From: Methylomonas koyamae
GTDB taxonomy: Bacteria; Pseudomonadota; Gammaproteobacteria; Methylococcales; Methylomonadaceae
Assembly: GCF_019669905.1 (NCBI RefSeq)
Contig: NZ_AP019777.1
Coordinates: 1,798,001-1,862,000, forward strand
DNA: 64,000 bases
Reading direction: 5' to 3'
Part shown: piece after piece, positions 29,724-38,953 of the stretch
How the letters are laid out: the number at the start of each line of letters is the position of its first letter
How positions within the stretch are numbered: the stretch's first letter is position 1
Notes under the pieces: generated by a model
Databases searched by the model: none
Told to the model about the DNA's origin: nothing
Seen by the model: only the letters and a program-made list of their open reading frames with translations
Translations under genes and position numbers: made by a program

Positions 29724-31092
29724 TGTATTAATCGTTGAGGACGACGCGGCGCTGTGCGAAGCCTTATGCGATACCTTGGAAATCGAGGGTTACCGCGTCG
29801 CCGCCGCCAAAAACGGTACCGAAGCGCTCAGCCAGTTAGCCAAGCATTCGGTTCGGCTGGTGGTCAGCGACGTACAAATGCCGGTGATGGACGGCTTTCA
29901 GTTACTGCGCAATATGCAGCAAAAATTCGCCGATACTCCGGTGCTGTTGATGACCGCTTACGGCACGATCCCCAAGGCGGTCGAAGCGATGCAGGCCGGC
30001 GCGGCCGATTATTTGATCAAGCCCTTCGAAGCGACGGCATTGGTCGACAAGGTGGCGGCGTTGATCGCACCGTTGCCGCAGGTTACCGTCGAGCGAGTGG
30101 TCGCCGACGATGCGATGAAAAAACTGTATGCTTTGGCCGGCAAGGTGGCGAAAACCAACGTGACGATGCTGTTGGAAGGCGAAAGCGGCGTCGGCAAGGA
30201 GATCTTGGCACGCTATATCCATAAAAATTCCCACTACCATGCCGGACCGTTCGAGGCGATCAACTGCGCGGCCATTCCGGAGAACATGCTGGAAGCCATG
30301 TTGTTCGGCTACGAAAAGGGCGCATTCACCGGCGCAATCCAGTCCGCACCCGGTAAGTTCGAGTCGGCGCAGGGCGGCACTTTGCTGTTGGACGAAATCT
30401 CGGAAATGGATATCGCACTGCAGGCCAAATTGCTGCGGGTATTGCAGGAAAAGGAGGTCGAGCGGCTCGGCAGCCAACGCAAGATCGCGCTTAACGTCAG
30501 AATTTTGGCGACCACCAACCGCAAGTTGAAAGACTATGTCCGGGAAGGCCGGTTTCGCGAAGACCTGTATTTCCGCCTCAGCGTATTTCCGTTAAAGATA
30601 CCGGCCTTGCGCGAGCGGCCGGCGGATATCGTGCCGTTGGCGCAGCAACTGGTGCAAAAACATACCGCGCCGGGCCGGCCGCTGTGCCGTTTCGACGACG
30701 CGGCATTGGACAAGCTGTGCCGGTATGCGTGGCCGGGCAATGTGCGCGAATTGGAAAATGTCGTGCAGCGCGCGTTGATCTTGCAAAATAACGGCGTTAT
30801 CGGCGCCGACGAGCTGATTTTGGACGACGAGACCGCGATTTTGCCGGCCCAATCTGCCGCCGGGCAAACAATTGCCGTAGAATCCTGGGCCTACGACCCG
30901 GCTATCGATATCCACGAGGCCGGCAGCTTGGGCGAGGGCGTGCGCTCCGCCGAAGAAAAAATTATTTTGCAAATGCTCCGCGACGCCAGCGGCAGCCGTA
31001 AAGCCACGGCGGCCAAGCTCGGCATCAGCCCCCGTACCTTGCGCTACAAGATTGCGCGAATGAAGGAAGCGGGGGTGGCTGTGCCTGGCTAG
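29710..31092 (+). CDS. fleR: Sigma-54-dependent response regulator FleR/FlrC
   Basis: FleR activates class III flagellar promoters. The receiver domain has the phosphoacceptor Asp in VVSDVQMPVMDG. The AAA+ domain has Walker A EGESGVGKEILARYI and the sigma-54 contact loop GAFTGA, followed by GGTLLLDEISEMD. The C-terminal Fis-type helix-turn-helix is SRKATAAKLGISPRTLRYKI. It has 460 residues. Downstream, the fliE promoter carries a sigma-54 element, its likely target. Confidence 0.92.
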   Translation: MKQFDVLIVEDDAALCEALCDTLEIEGYRVAAAKNGTEALSQLAKHSVRLVVSDVQMPVMDGFQLLRNMQQKFADTPVLLMTAYGTIPKAVEAMQAGAADYLIKPFEATALVDKVAALIAPLPQVTVERVVADDAMKKLYALAGKVAKTNVTMLLEGESGVGKEILARYIHKNSHYHAGPFEAINCAAIPENMLEAMLFGYEKGAFTGAIQSAPGKFESAQGGTLLLDEISEMDIALQAKLLRVLQEKEVERLGSQRKIALNVRILATTNRKLKDYVREGRFREDLYFRLSVFPLKIPALRERPADIVPLAQQLVQKHTAPGRPLCRFDDAALDKLCRYAWPGNVRELENVVQRALILQNNGVIGADELILDDETAILPAQSAAGQTIAVESWAYDPAIDIHEAGSLGEGVRSAEEKIILQMLRDASGSRKATAAKLGISPRTLRYKIARMKEAGVAVPG

Positions 31093-31097
31093 GAGTA

Positions 31098-31114
31098 TTG
31101 GCCTGGAAAATGCT
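31098..31114 (+). promoter_or_regulatory. Sigma-54 promoter for the fliE operon
   Basis: TTGGCCTGGAAAATGCT closely matches the consensus (TTGGCxxG, then TGCT), with GG and GC 10 bases apart. It lies 6 bases after the fleR stop and 36 bases before fliE. A small inverted repeat (TTGCCT at 31114-31119, AGGCAA at 31126-31131) sits just downstream. Confidence 0.85.
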
Positions 31115-31149
31115 TGCCTAGTGGCAGGCAATACACACGAGTCAATATC

Positions 31150-31461
31150 ATGTCAGATATCAATGTCAACCAAGTCCTGGCCCAGATGCGGGCCATGTCC
31201 ATCGAAGCCGGCGGCAAAGCGCAGCCGGCCGATAGCGGCGGCGATTTTGCCGCGATGCTGAAACAGTCCATCGATTCGGTCAACCAGACGCAGCAAACCG
31301 CCAACAATTTGGCGAAGTCTTTCGAAATGGGCCAGAGCGACGTCAGTCTGGCCGAAGTCATGATTGCGTCGCAAAAAGCCAGCGTGTCGTTTCAAGCCAT
31401 GTTGCAAGTACGTAACAAGCTGGTCGATGCGTACAAAGACGTGATGGGCATGTCGATTTAA
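31150..31461 (+). CDS. fliE: Flagellar hook-basal body protein FliE
   Basis: FliE joins the MS ring to the rod. The C-terminal block has the conserved SLAEVMIASQKASVSFQAML followed by QVRNKLVDAYKDVMGM, as in the family. The ATG at 31150 (103 residues) is the start, because the conserved N-terminal MSDINVNQVLAQMRAM begins there. It is the first gene of fliEFGHIJK and lies close to a sigma-54 promoter. Confidence 0.95.
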   Translation: MSDINVNQVLAQMRAMSIEAGGKAQPADSGGDFAAMLKQSIDSVNQTQQTANNLAKSFEMGQSDVSLAEVMIASQKASVSFQAMLQVRNKLVDAYKDVMGMSI

Positions 31462-31479
31462 GCGTAGCGGAAGCCGGCC

Positions 31480-33222
31480 ATGAGCGAGTTGGACAGAAAT
31501 CTACCGATGGATTCGCGGCCGCAAGCGACGGCCGAGAACGGTAAAATGCAACAGGCGCTGACCAGCCTGAGCAAGTTGCCGGTGTCGCGCCAAGTCGGTC
31601 TGATGCTGGGGTTGGCGCTGAGCGTGGCCATCGGCGTCGCGGTGGTGCTGTGGTCGCAGGCGCCGGCTTACGATTTGCTGTTCGCCAGCGTCGCCGAAAA
31701 GGATTCGGCCGAGATTCTCGATAGTCTGGCCAAATTGGGCGTGGACTACAAAGTCGAGACCGGCTCCGGCGCGATCATGGTGCCGGCCGATAAAGTCAGG
31801 GAATTGAAGCTGAAGCTGGCCGCGCAAGGTCTGCCGCGCAGCGCCAGCCTGGGCTACGAACTGTTGGACAAGGAGAACGGTTTCGGTACCAGCAAGAGTG
31901 TCGAACAAATGCGCTTTCAGCGCGCCTTGGAAGGCGAAATCGCGTTAACCATCCAAACCATTCAAAACGTCAAGGCCGCCAAAGTCTTGCTGGCGATTCC
32001 GGTGCAATCGGTGTTCGTCCGCGAACGAAAAAAACCCAGCGCATCGGTCGTGGTCGAGCTCTACCAAGGGCGCTCGCTGGAAAAAGAGCAAATCGAATCG
32101 ATCGTGCATCTGGTGGCGTCCAGCGTGCCGCTGATGGAAGCCAGCCAAGTCACCGTGGTCGACCAAAAGGGCCGGCTGTTGAACAGCAAAGAAGGCGGCG
32201 AAGACATTTCGCTGTCCAGCAAACAATTCGAGTACAAGAAAAATATCGAAGAACACTTGCGCGAGCGCATCGAGAATATCTTGACGCCGCTGGTCGGCGG
32301 CGATGGCATGCGCGCGCAAATTTCGGCCGACGTAGATTTTACCGTCACCGAAAAAACCCAGGAGATGTTCAATCCGGATTTGCCGGCCTTGCGCAGCGAA
32401 CAAACTCAGGAAGAAACCAATTCTTCGTCTAAAGTTCAAGGCGTGCCGGGGGCGTTGTCCAATCAGCCGCCGCCGACCGGCGTCGCGCCGGAAGTGGCCA
32501 GCGGCCAGGAAAAATCGGCGACCGGCGAATCCGGTGCGGCCAGCAAGTCGGCTACGCGCAATTACGAATTGGATAAAACCATCACCCATACCCGCTTGGC
32601 GACCGGGGCGTTGCGCCGGCTGTCGATCGCGGTCGTGGTCGACGACAAAAAAGTGGTGCAAGCCGACGGCAAGGTCGCGCAACAAGCTTATTCGCAGGAA
32701 GATTTGAACCAACTCCGGGATCTGGTCAAGCAGGCGGTGGGTTACGATAACAGCCGCGGCGATCAGGTCACGGTAACCAATGTGGCGTTCAAACTGCCCG
32801 AGGCGTTGGAAGACCTGCCTTCCGAACCGATTTGGGACCAACCCTGGTTCGCCAGCGCGCTGAAGCAGTTGGGTGCGGTGTTGGTGGTGCTGCTGCTGAT
32901 CATGGGCGTGTTGCGGCCGGCGCTGAAAAGTTTGATCACCAAAGAAGAACAATTAAAGGCTCTGGAAGAAGCGCGGGCGATTGCCGAAGCCACCGGCGGC
33001 GTGGTGCGTTTCGACGAAGAGGGTCGGCCGGTCGCGGTTCCGGTCGAGGTCGACCAGGAAACCGGCGAAATTCATGCCTTGCCGAGCGCGATGGAAGACT
33101 TGTTATTGCTGGAAGCGCCGCAAAGCTACGAGAAACGTTTGGAATACGTACAAAAAATGATCGACGAAGACCCGAAATTGGTCGCGCAGGTCATCAAATC
33201 CTGGTTGAAAGACGATGGCTGA
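31480..33222 (+). CDS. fliF: Flagellar MS-ring protein FliF
   Basis: FliF forms the MS ring. It has one N-terminal membrane segment (VGLMLGLALSVAIGVAVVLW) and a large periplasmic region with ring-building motifs (YDLLFASVAEKDSAEIL, then ELLDKENGFGTSKSVEQMRF). A second membrane segment is QLGAVLVVLLLIMGVLRPAL. The cytoplasmic tail ends in a FliG-binding stretch. It has 580 residues. It overlaps fliG by 8 bases. Confidence 0.95.
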   Translation: MSELDRNLPMDSRPQATAENGKMQQALTSLSKLPVSRQVGLMLGLALSVAIGVAVVLWSQAPAYDLLFASVAEKDSAEILDSLAKLGVDYKVETGSGAIMVPADKVRELKLKLAAQGLPRSASLGYELLDKENGFGTSKSVEQMRFQRALEGEIALTIQTIQNVKAAKVLLAIPVQSVFVRERKKPSASVVVELYQGRSLEKEQIESIVHLVASSVPLMEASQVTVVDQKGRLLNSKEGGEDISLSSKQFEYKKNIEEHLRERIENILTPLVGGDGMRAQISADVDFTVTEKTQEMFNPDLPALRSEQTQEETNSSSKVQGVPGALSNQPPPTGVAPEVASGQEKSATGESGAASKSATRNYELDKTITHTRLATGALRRLSIAVVVDDKKVVQADGKVAQQAYSQEDLNQLRDLVKQAVGYDNSRGDQVTVTNVAFKLPEALEDLPSEPIWDQPWFASALKQLGAVLVVLLLIMGVLRPALKSLITKEEQLKALEEARAIAEATGGVVRFDEEGRPVAVPVEVDQETGEIHALPSAMEDLLLLEAPQSYEKRLEYVQKMIDEDPKLVAQVIKSWLKDDG

Positions 33223-34222
33223 GGACGACAAGTTTAACAAAGCGCAACGCGCATCTTTGCTGCTGCTGGCGGTCGGCCAGGATAGGGCGGCGTCGGTGCT
33301 GCGGCACATGGGGCCCAAAGAAGTGCAGTTGGTCGGCTCGACTATGGCCCAGCTCGGCTCGATCACGTCCAGCATGATCGACCAAGTGTTGGAAGAATTC
33401 ATCATCGAAATCAAGAACGAAACCGGCCTGGGCCTGGATTCCGACGAATACATCCGCAATATGTTGACCAATGCTCTGGGGGCGGACAAGGCGGGCAGCA
33501 TCATCGACCGCATTCTGCTCGGCGCCAACAGCAAGGGTATCGAGCAGTTGAAGTGGATGGATACTCGCGCGATCGCCGATTTGATCCGGCTGGAGCATCC
33601 GCAGATCATCTCCATCATTTTGTCTTTGCTGGACGCCGACCAGGCCGCAGACGTGCTGACTCTGCTGCCGGAAAACATGCGGTCCGATATATTGATGCGG
33701 ATCGCTACGTTGGAAGGCGTGCAACCGGCGGCATTGCGCGAGTTGGACGACATCATGGAAAAACAACTGACCGGCAGCGAAGGCGTCAAGTCTTCGCAAA
33801 TCGGCGGTATCGACGCCGCAGCCAACATCCTCAACTTCATCGAAAGCGGCATCAGCGATCCGATGATGCAGGATATCAACGAAATCAACTCCGATCTGGG
33901 CCAACGCATCCAGGACAAGATGTTCGTGTTCGGCGATCTGATCAACGTCGACGACCGCGGTATTCAAACCCTGCTGCGCGAAGTTTCCACCGATCAATTG
34001 TTACTGGCATTGCGCGGTGTCGAGGCGGCGCTGCGCGACAAAGTGTTCGCCAATATGTCGCGCCGCGCCGCGGAAATGCTGCGCGACGATCTGGAGGCTG
34101 CACCGCCGGCACGGCTCAGCGAAGTCGAGGCTGCACAGAAAGATATCCTGGCGATCGCCAAACGCTTGGCGGATGCCGGCGAATTGAGCTTGGGCGGCGG
34201 CGGCGGCGATGAGTTCGTCTAA
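33215..34222 (+). CDS. fliG: Flagellar motor switch protein FliG
   Basis: FliG transmits torque from the stator to the rotor. It has the typical three armadillo-like domains: FliG_N with RASLLLLAVGQDRAASVLRH, the middle domain with EHPQIISIILSLLDADQAAD, and the C-domain with GIQTLLREVSTDQLLLALRG. The C-domain charged helix is present (RDKVFANMSRRAAEMLRDDL). The length of 335 residues is normal. It overlaps both fliF and fliH. Confidence 0.95.
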   Translation: MAEDDKFNKAQRASLLLLAVGQDRAASVLRHMGPKEVQLVGSTMAQLGSITSSMIDQVLEEFIIEIKNETGLGLDSDEYIRNMLTNALGADKAGSIIDRILLGANSKGIEQLKWMDTRAIADLIRLEHPQIISIILSLLDADQAADVLTLLPENMRSDILMRIATLEGVQPAALRELDDIMEKQLTGSEGVKSSQIGGIDAAANILNFIESGISDPMMQDINEINSDLGQRIQDKMFVFGDLINVDDRGIQTLLREVSTDQLLLALRGVEAALRDKVFANMSRRAAEMLRDDLEAAPPARLSEVEAAQKDILAIAKRLADAGELSLGGGGGDEFV

Positions 34223-34916
34223 ACCCACCAAGTTTTCCGAAGACGAATTACAGGCCTTGAATCCCTGGACCGGCCTGCAGGATTTCAAGGCGCCACCGCA
34301 TTCGGAGCCGGTGGAATTGGAACAGGCGACCGAAGTTTTGACGGTCGAACAGATCGAGGAAATCCAAAAACAGGCTTACGAAGAAGCCTTCGAACAGGGT
34401 CGGCAACAAGGTTTTGCCGAGGGCAGGGCGGAAGGCCTGGAAGCCGGTCGCAAGCAAGGTTACGAGGAAAGCCTGCATCTGCTGCAAACCCAGGCCGCCG
34501 AATTGGCCGGTTTGCTCGACGCGTTAAGCGAACCTTTCAAAAAGCTCGACGATGCCGTGGAGCAGGAATTGGTGAAACTGGCGATTGCCATCGCCAGCCA
34601 ATTGATCCGGCGCGAGCTCAAATCCGAACCCGGCGAAATCGTTGCCGTGGTCAGGGAGGCCATCAAAGTCCTGCCGCTGGCTGCGCAGAAAGTCACCGTG
34701 AATTTGCACCCCGAGGATGCGGCATTGGTACGCAGCGCGCTGAAATTGGACGAGAGCATGCCGCCTTGGCGGTTGCAGGAAGATCCGTTGTTAAGCCGGG
34801 GCGGCTGTATCGTCGAAACCGAAGTCTCCCGAGTGGACGCCAGCGTCGAAAGCCGGCTGGCGGCCGTCATCGCCAACGTGCTGGGCGGCGACCGGCGCGA
34901 GGACGTCGAGAAATGA
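34209..34916 (+). CDS. fliH: Flagellar assembly protein FliH
   Basis: FliH regulates the export ATPase FliI. The N-terminal part is polar and acidic. The middle has the characteristic GxxxG run GRQQGFAEGRAEGLEAGR followed by KQGYEESL (about residues 64-90). The C-terminal domain LVKLAIAIASQLIRRELKSE binds FliI. It has 235 residues. It overlaps fliG by 14 bases and shares an ATGA with fliI. Confidence 0.93.
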   Translation: MSSSKPTKFSEDELQALNPWTGLQDFKAPPHSEPVELEQATEVLTVEQIEEIQKQAYEEAFEQGRQQGFAEGRAEGLEAGRKQGYEESLHLLQTQAAELAGLLDALSEPFKKLDDAVEQELVKLAIAIASQLIRRELKSEPGEIVAVVREAIKVLPLAAQKVTVNLHPEDAALVRSALKLDESMPPWRLQEDPLLSRGGCIVETEVSRVDASVESRLAAVIANVLGGDRREDVEK

Positions 34917-36259
34917 TTCCGAATGCCGACCGTTCCGAGTTGTGGTTGGCCCGCCTGCGGCCTTACCGGCAACGCTTGCACGAGCCGCTGGAAATGGTGG
35001 TCGAGGGCAAATTGTCGCGCATGGTCGGCTTGACTCTGGAGGCGGAGGGTTGCCGGGCTGCCATCGGTTCGTTGTGCCAAGTCGTCACCAAGTCCGGCAA
35101 AATCATTACCGCCGAAGTGGTCGGTTTCAGCGGCGCCCATCTTTACCTGATGCCGACCGGCGACACCCACGGCCTCGAGCCCGGCTGCCGGGTAATTCCG
35201 ATGGGAAAGAACAGTTTGGCTCGGGTTGGATTCGGTCTGCTGGGCAGGGTGCTGGACGGTTCCGGCTATCCGTTGGACAACAAAGGCCCGCTGGATACCG
35301 ATGCCAAGGTGTCGTTGGCCGGCACTCCAATCAACCCGTTGAGCCGCAAACCGATCCGCGAAGCCTTGGATGTCGGCGTCAGAGCGATCAACGCCGTCCT
35401 CAGCGTCGGCCGCGGCCAGCGGATGGGCCTGTTTGCCGGCACCGGGGTCGGTAAAAGCGTGCTGTTGGGGATGATGACCAAATTTACCAACGCCGACGTG
35501 GTCGTGGTCGGGCTGATCGGCGAACGCGGCCGCGAGGTCAACGAATTCGTGTTGAAAATTCTGGGCGAGGAAGGCTTGCGCCGGGCCGTGGTGGTGGCGT
35601 CGCCGGCCGACGACTCGCCGTTGATGCGGATGCACGGTGCGATGTTGGCGACCAGTATTGCGGAGTATTTTCGCGACCAGGGCCTGGATGTTCTGCTATT
35701 GATGGATTCTTTGACGCGCTATGCCCAGGCCTACCGGGAAATCGCGTTGGCTATCAACGAGCCGCCGGCGACCAAGGGCTATCCGCCGTCGGTATTCGCC
35801 AAACTGCCGCAACTGGTGGAACGGGCCGGTAACGGCGACGAGGGCGGCGGTTCGATTACGGCTTTTTATACAGTTCTGGCCGAAGGCGACGACACCAACG
35901 ATCCGATATCCGATGCGGCACGCGGCGTTCTGGACGGCCATGTCGTATTGTCGCGCAGCCTGGCGGAATCCGGACACTATCCGGCCATCGATATCGAAGC
36001 GTCGATCAGCCGGGTGATGCCGGACATCGTCGAGGCCGAACACATGCAGATGGCGCGGGACTTACGCCGGCTGTATTCGATTTACCAGCAGAACCGGGAT
36101 TTGATCAGTGTCGGCGCCTACCGCGCCGGCTCCGATCCGCGTATCGATCGCGCAGTGGCCAAGAACGCCGCGATCATGGACTTTCTGCAACAGAGTATGG
36201 ACGAGTCGGTCGATCTCAGCCGCAGCATTAGCGAGCTGGCGCAATTATTGGCAAGCTGA
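34913..36259 (+). CDS. fliI: Flagellum-specific export ATPase FliI
   Basis: FliI is the F1-like ATPase of the flagellar type III secretion system. The Walker A motif is GLFAGTGVGKSVLLGMM, with LIGERGREVNEF and Walker B VLLLMDSLTRYAQAYREIA. The signature NEPPATKGYPPSVFAKLPQL is also present. The ATG at 34913 overlaps the fliH stop. The frame open from 34766 is the earlier part of fliH read in another frame. It has 448 residues, the usual size. Confidence 0.96.
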   Translation: MIPNADRSELWLARLRPYRQRLHEPLEMVVEGKLSRMVGLTLEAEGCRAAIGSLCQVVTKSGKIITAEVVGFSGAHLYLMPTGDTHGLEPGCRVIPMGKNSLARVGFGLLGRVLDGSGYPLDNKGPLDTDAKVSLAGTPINPLSRKPIREALDVGVRAINAVLSVGRGQRMGLFAGTGVGKSVLLGMMTKFTNADVVVVGLIGERGREVNEFVLKILGEEGLRRAVVVASPADDSPLMRMHGAMLATSIAEYFRDQGLDVLLLMDSLTRYAQAYREIALAINEPPATKGYPPSVFAKLPQLVERAGNGDEGGGSITAFYTVLAEGDDTNDPISDAARGVLDGHVVLSRSLAESGHYPAIDIEASISRVMPDIVEAEHMQMARDLRRLYSIYQQNRDLISVGAYRAGSDPRIDRAVAKNAAIMDFLQQSMDESVDLSRSISELAQLLAS

Positions 36260-36711
36260 TGAAAAAGTCGCAACGCCTGAATGTGGTCATCGAACTGCAA
36301 GCCCGCCAGGAACAGGATGCGTTGGCGGCATTGGGCGCCGCTCAACAACGCTTGCGCGAACAGCAAGCGCAATTGGATAGCTTGCAGAATTACCGGGTGG
36401 AGTATTTGCAAAATTTCGCCGCGCGCCAGCAAAGCGGAATACCGGTCAGCCAACTGCTGGAGTTCAGAGCGTTTTCGGAAAAACTGGACAGCGCAATCGA
36501 TAGCCAACGGCAGGTGGTAGCGCAATACGAACGCGAGGTACAACGGGCACGCAAGCATTGGGAAGATTCCCGGCAACGGACCAAAAGTTTGCGGAAAGTC
36601 AGCGAGCTGGCGTTGGCCGAAGAAGTCAAAATCGAACAAAAGCGGGAACAGGCCGAGCAAGACGACCGGGCTGCGCGCATGGTAAACGGCAATGGCACGG
36701 GAAGTGCTTGA
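36259..36711 (+). CDS. fliJ: Flagellar export chaperone FliJ
   Basis: FliJ is a small coiled-coil protein of the export apparatus. The whole 150-residue product is helical and charged (ARQEQDALAALGAAQQRLRE, then VAQYEREVQRARKHWE), as expected. It starts one base inside the fliI stop codon. The C-terminal tail is short and Asn/Gly-rich. Confidence 0.9.
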   Translation: MKKSQRLNVVIELQARQEQDALAALGAAQQRLREQQAQLDSLQNYRVEYLQNFAARQQSGIPVSQLLEFRAFSEKLDSAIDSQRQVVAQYEREVQRARKHWEDSRQRTKSLRKVSELALAEEVKIEQKREQAEQDDRAARMVNGNGTGSA

Positions 36712-36738
36712 TGCCAGAAAAACGTCAGGAGAATGGTC

Positions 36739-38097
36739 ATGAATATACAAAGCTCTAATCCGCTGTCGATGCTGGCCGCGTCAGATGCGGCGGCCGGTTT
36801 GGGCGCCGGCATGCTCGGCGACGGCACAAATGCCGGCCTGTTTTCCGCAACTTTCCTGGATCAACTGGCGCAACTGCAGCAATGTTTGGCAATGAAGGTC
36901 GCCGGAAACGGCGGCGAATTGGCGAATTTGCCGCAGTTGGGCGGTTTGTCTGCCGAAAATTTGACCGGCCGCAACCTGCAGGAATTTGCCGCTCTGTTCG
37001 GCAATAACGTGCCTGCGGCAACCAAACTCGATCAAGATATCGATTTGGACGATACGATGGCGGCTTTGGCCGACGTCTTGCAGTATTTGCAGAACCTGGA
37101 TGCTGCACCGGCCGTGGCGCAAACCGTCGCTGCCGATTCCGGTGCGCCGGCCGCAGGCGCTGACGTTGAGGCCAAAGCCGATGCCGCAGCCGATGCACAG
37201 ACGGCCGCTATCGTCGGCTCGCCGCTTCAGAATTTCACTAAACCGGCCGAAACGCCGATGACTCAGGAAGCGGTGTTGGACGACGCGTTGAAAAATGCCG
37301 ATGCGCTGGGTCAGGCCTTGGCCGTGGTCAAGAAAAATGGGTCGGACTCGGTCGGGCAAAACCGGCAAGACGCTACGTCGCTGCTGGGTAAAGGCGAGCC
37401 TTCGGCTGCGTCCGCTGCCGATGCCGGTCTGGCGCAGGCCGTGTCCGGCCAGAACGCCGCCGGGCAAGGTACTCAGGATAACGCCAGCAACGAACCGGCT
37501 GCCGAGCCCGATGTGCTTGCGCCGAAAAGCGCCGCGGTTTCGGCCGAGCACGGCAAGGGATTTTCGGCGCTGGCGGCCGATATCGCCCAGTTGTCGAAAT
37601 CGGCCGACGCGGCCGCACCCACTGCCGCGCCGCAAATTTCCAGGCATTTGAACCATCCGGAATGGAATGCCGAACTCGGCGAAAAATTGCTTTGGATGCA
37701 CAAACAGGATATCCCGTCGGCCGAGATCCGGCTTAACCCCGAACACATGGGGCCTATTTCGATCAAAATCGACGTCAACCAGGATCAAACCAGCGTGTCG
37801 TTCACCACTCAGCATGCCGGAGTCAAAGAAGCCATCGAAGCTGCCTTGCCGAAACTGCGCGAAATGTTGAGCGAGCAAAAATTGGATTTGGCGGACGTGA
37901 ACGTATCCCAACAACACGCCGAACAAAAACAGGGCCGCGAATCCTACCAAATGGCCGGCGACCAGCGCCGGAGCGGCAATCAAGATCCCGATTCGAACGA
38001 CACCGCGGCCACCAACGCCGCCGCGGCCAACATTCTGGACGAAATCGAAGCCGGCCGCGCCATCGCCAGCAACGGTTTGCTGAGCCTGTTCGCCTGA
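36739..38097 (+). CDS. fliK: Flagellar hook-length control protein FliK
   Basis: FliK measures hook length and triggers the export switch. The N-terminal two-thirds is Ala/Gln/Asp-rich and poorly conserved. The C-terminal Flg_hook domain is clear: WNAELGEKLLWMHKQDIPSA, then EIRLNPEHMGPISIKIDV and a helical end. There are two candidate starts. The ATG at 36739 sits 7 bases after the AGGAG site, whereas the ATG at 36733 is too close to it. It has 452 residues and closes the fli operon. Confidence 0.9.
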   Translation: MNIQSSNPLSMLAASDAAAGLGAGMLGDGTNAGLFSATFLDQLAQLQQCLAMKVAGNGGELANLPQLGGLSAENLTGRNLQEFAALFGNNVPAATKLDQDIDLDDTMAALADVLQYLQNLDAAPAVAQTVAADSGAPAAGADVEAKADAAADAQTAAIVGSPLQNFTKPAETPMTQEAVLDDALKNADALGQALAVVKKNGSDSVGQNRQDATSLLGKGEPSAASAADAGLAQAVSGQNAAGQGTQDNASNEPAAEPDVLAPKSAAVSAEHGKGFSALAADIAQLSKSADAAAPTAAPQISRHLNHPEWNAELGEKLLWMHKQDIPSAEIRLNPEHMGPISIKIDVNQDQTSVSFTTQHAGVKEAIEAALPKLREMLSEQKLDLADVNVSQQHAEQKQGRESYQMAGDQRRSGNQDPDSNDTAATNAAAANILDEIEAGRAIASNGLLSLFA

Positions 38098-38127
38098 TCC
38101 CCGACCGGCGTTGCCGCAAAAATCGCT

Positions 38128-38155
38128 TTGCAAAAACAACGCCGGTTTCTATAAT
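38128..38155 (+). promoter_or_regulatory. Likely sigma-70 promoter for the rpsF operon
   Basis: TTGCAA at 38128-38133 and a perfect TATAAT at 38150-38155 are 16 bases apart, 85 bases upstream of rpsF. Confidence 0.65.
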
Positions 38156-38239
38156 GCCCAGCTTTTTGGGGTCTTATGGCTCCGAATCCTTGCTTCACTG
38201 CCCGCGGGCGGGAAGCTTTTCAAACCGTAAGGAGAAATC

Positions 38240-38671
38240 ATGCGACATTATGAAATCGTCTTCTTAGTCCATCCTGACCAAAGTGCTCAGGTGCCGGCTA
38301 TGGTAGAACGTTATAAATCCACCGTTGAAGAAGCCGCAGGCAAAATTCACCGGTTGGAAGACTGGGGCCGTAGACATTTGGCCTATCCGATCAAGAAAAT
38401 TCACAAAGCGCACTACGTGCTGATGAATATCGAATGCGACCAAGCCACTCTGGAAGAACTGGAAGCCGGTTTTCGCTTCAACGACGCGATTCTGCGTAGC
38501 CTGACCTTGACGAAAAAGGAAGCTATCACCGGTCCTTCCGTGATTGCCACCAGCGGCAGCGACGGCCAGAAATCGGCCGGCCGAGCCAAGGGAGAAGCCG
38601 AAGAAGAAGTGGAAGCTGAAGCTGAAGTCGAAACCAGCGACGAAGCTGAAGTAGTCGCCGATTCAGAGTAA
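38240..38671 (+). CDS. rpsF: Ribosomal protein bS6
   Basis: bS6 binds the central domain of 16S rRNA with bS18. The core is complete, from [20 protein letters not shown] through [19 protein letters not shown] residues ([20 protein letters not shown]). It has 143 residues, longer than E. coli bS6 (about 131). The extra length is an acidic tail rich in Glu, Ala and Asp, ending DSE. It is 24 bases from rpsR, without a priB between. Confidence 0.95.
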   Translation: MRHYEIVFLVHPDQSAQVPAMVERYKSTVEEAAGKIHRLEDWGRRHLAYPIKKIHKAHYVLMNIECDQATLEELEAGFRFNDAILRSLTLTKKEAITGPSVIATSGSDGQKSAGRAKGEAEEEVEAEAEVETSDEAEVVADSE

Positions 38672-38695
38672 CCCAACTTAACGTAGAGAATTTTC

Positions 38696-38926
38696 ATGGC
38701 ACGTAACAATATCAGACGTAAAAAAGGTTGCCGTTTCAGCGGCGAAGACGCAATCGTGATCGATTACAAAGATCTGGATTTGCTCAGCGAATACATCACC
38801 GAAACCGGCAAAATCATTCCGAGCCGGATTACCGGTACCAGCGCGAAATACCAACGGCAGTTGACTGCAGCAATCAAACAGGCTCGTTTCCTGGCTTTGT
38901 TGCCGTTTTGCGACGCGCATAAGTAA
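38696..38926 (+). CDS. rpsR: Ribosomal protein bS18
   Basis: bS18 pairs with bS6 on the small subunit. Residues [20 protein letters not shown] and [20 protein letters not shown] are the family signature. It has 76 residues. It follows rpsF directly. Confidence 0.96.
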   Translation: MARNNIRRKKGCRFSGEDAIVIDYKDLDLLSEYITETGKIIPSRITGTSAKYQRQLTAAIKQARFLALLPFCDAHK

Positions 38927-38953
38927 CGGATTCGCAGCGCGGAGGAAGCAGGC

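Noticed and set aside
38672..38695. Possible priB between rpsF and rpsR
   Set aside because: The gap is only 24 bases, so priB is not at this locus.
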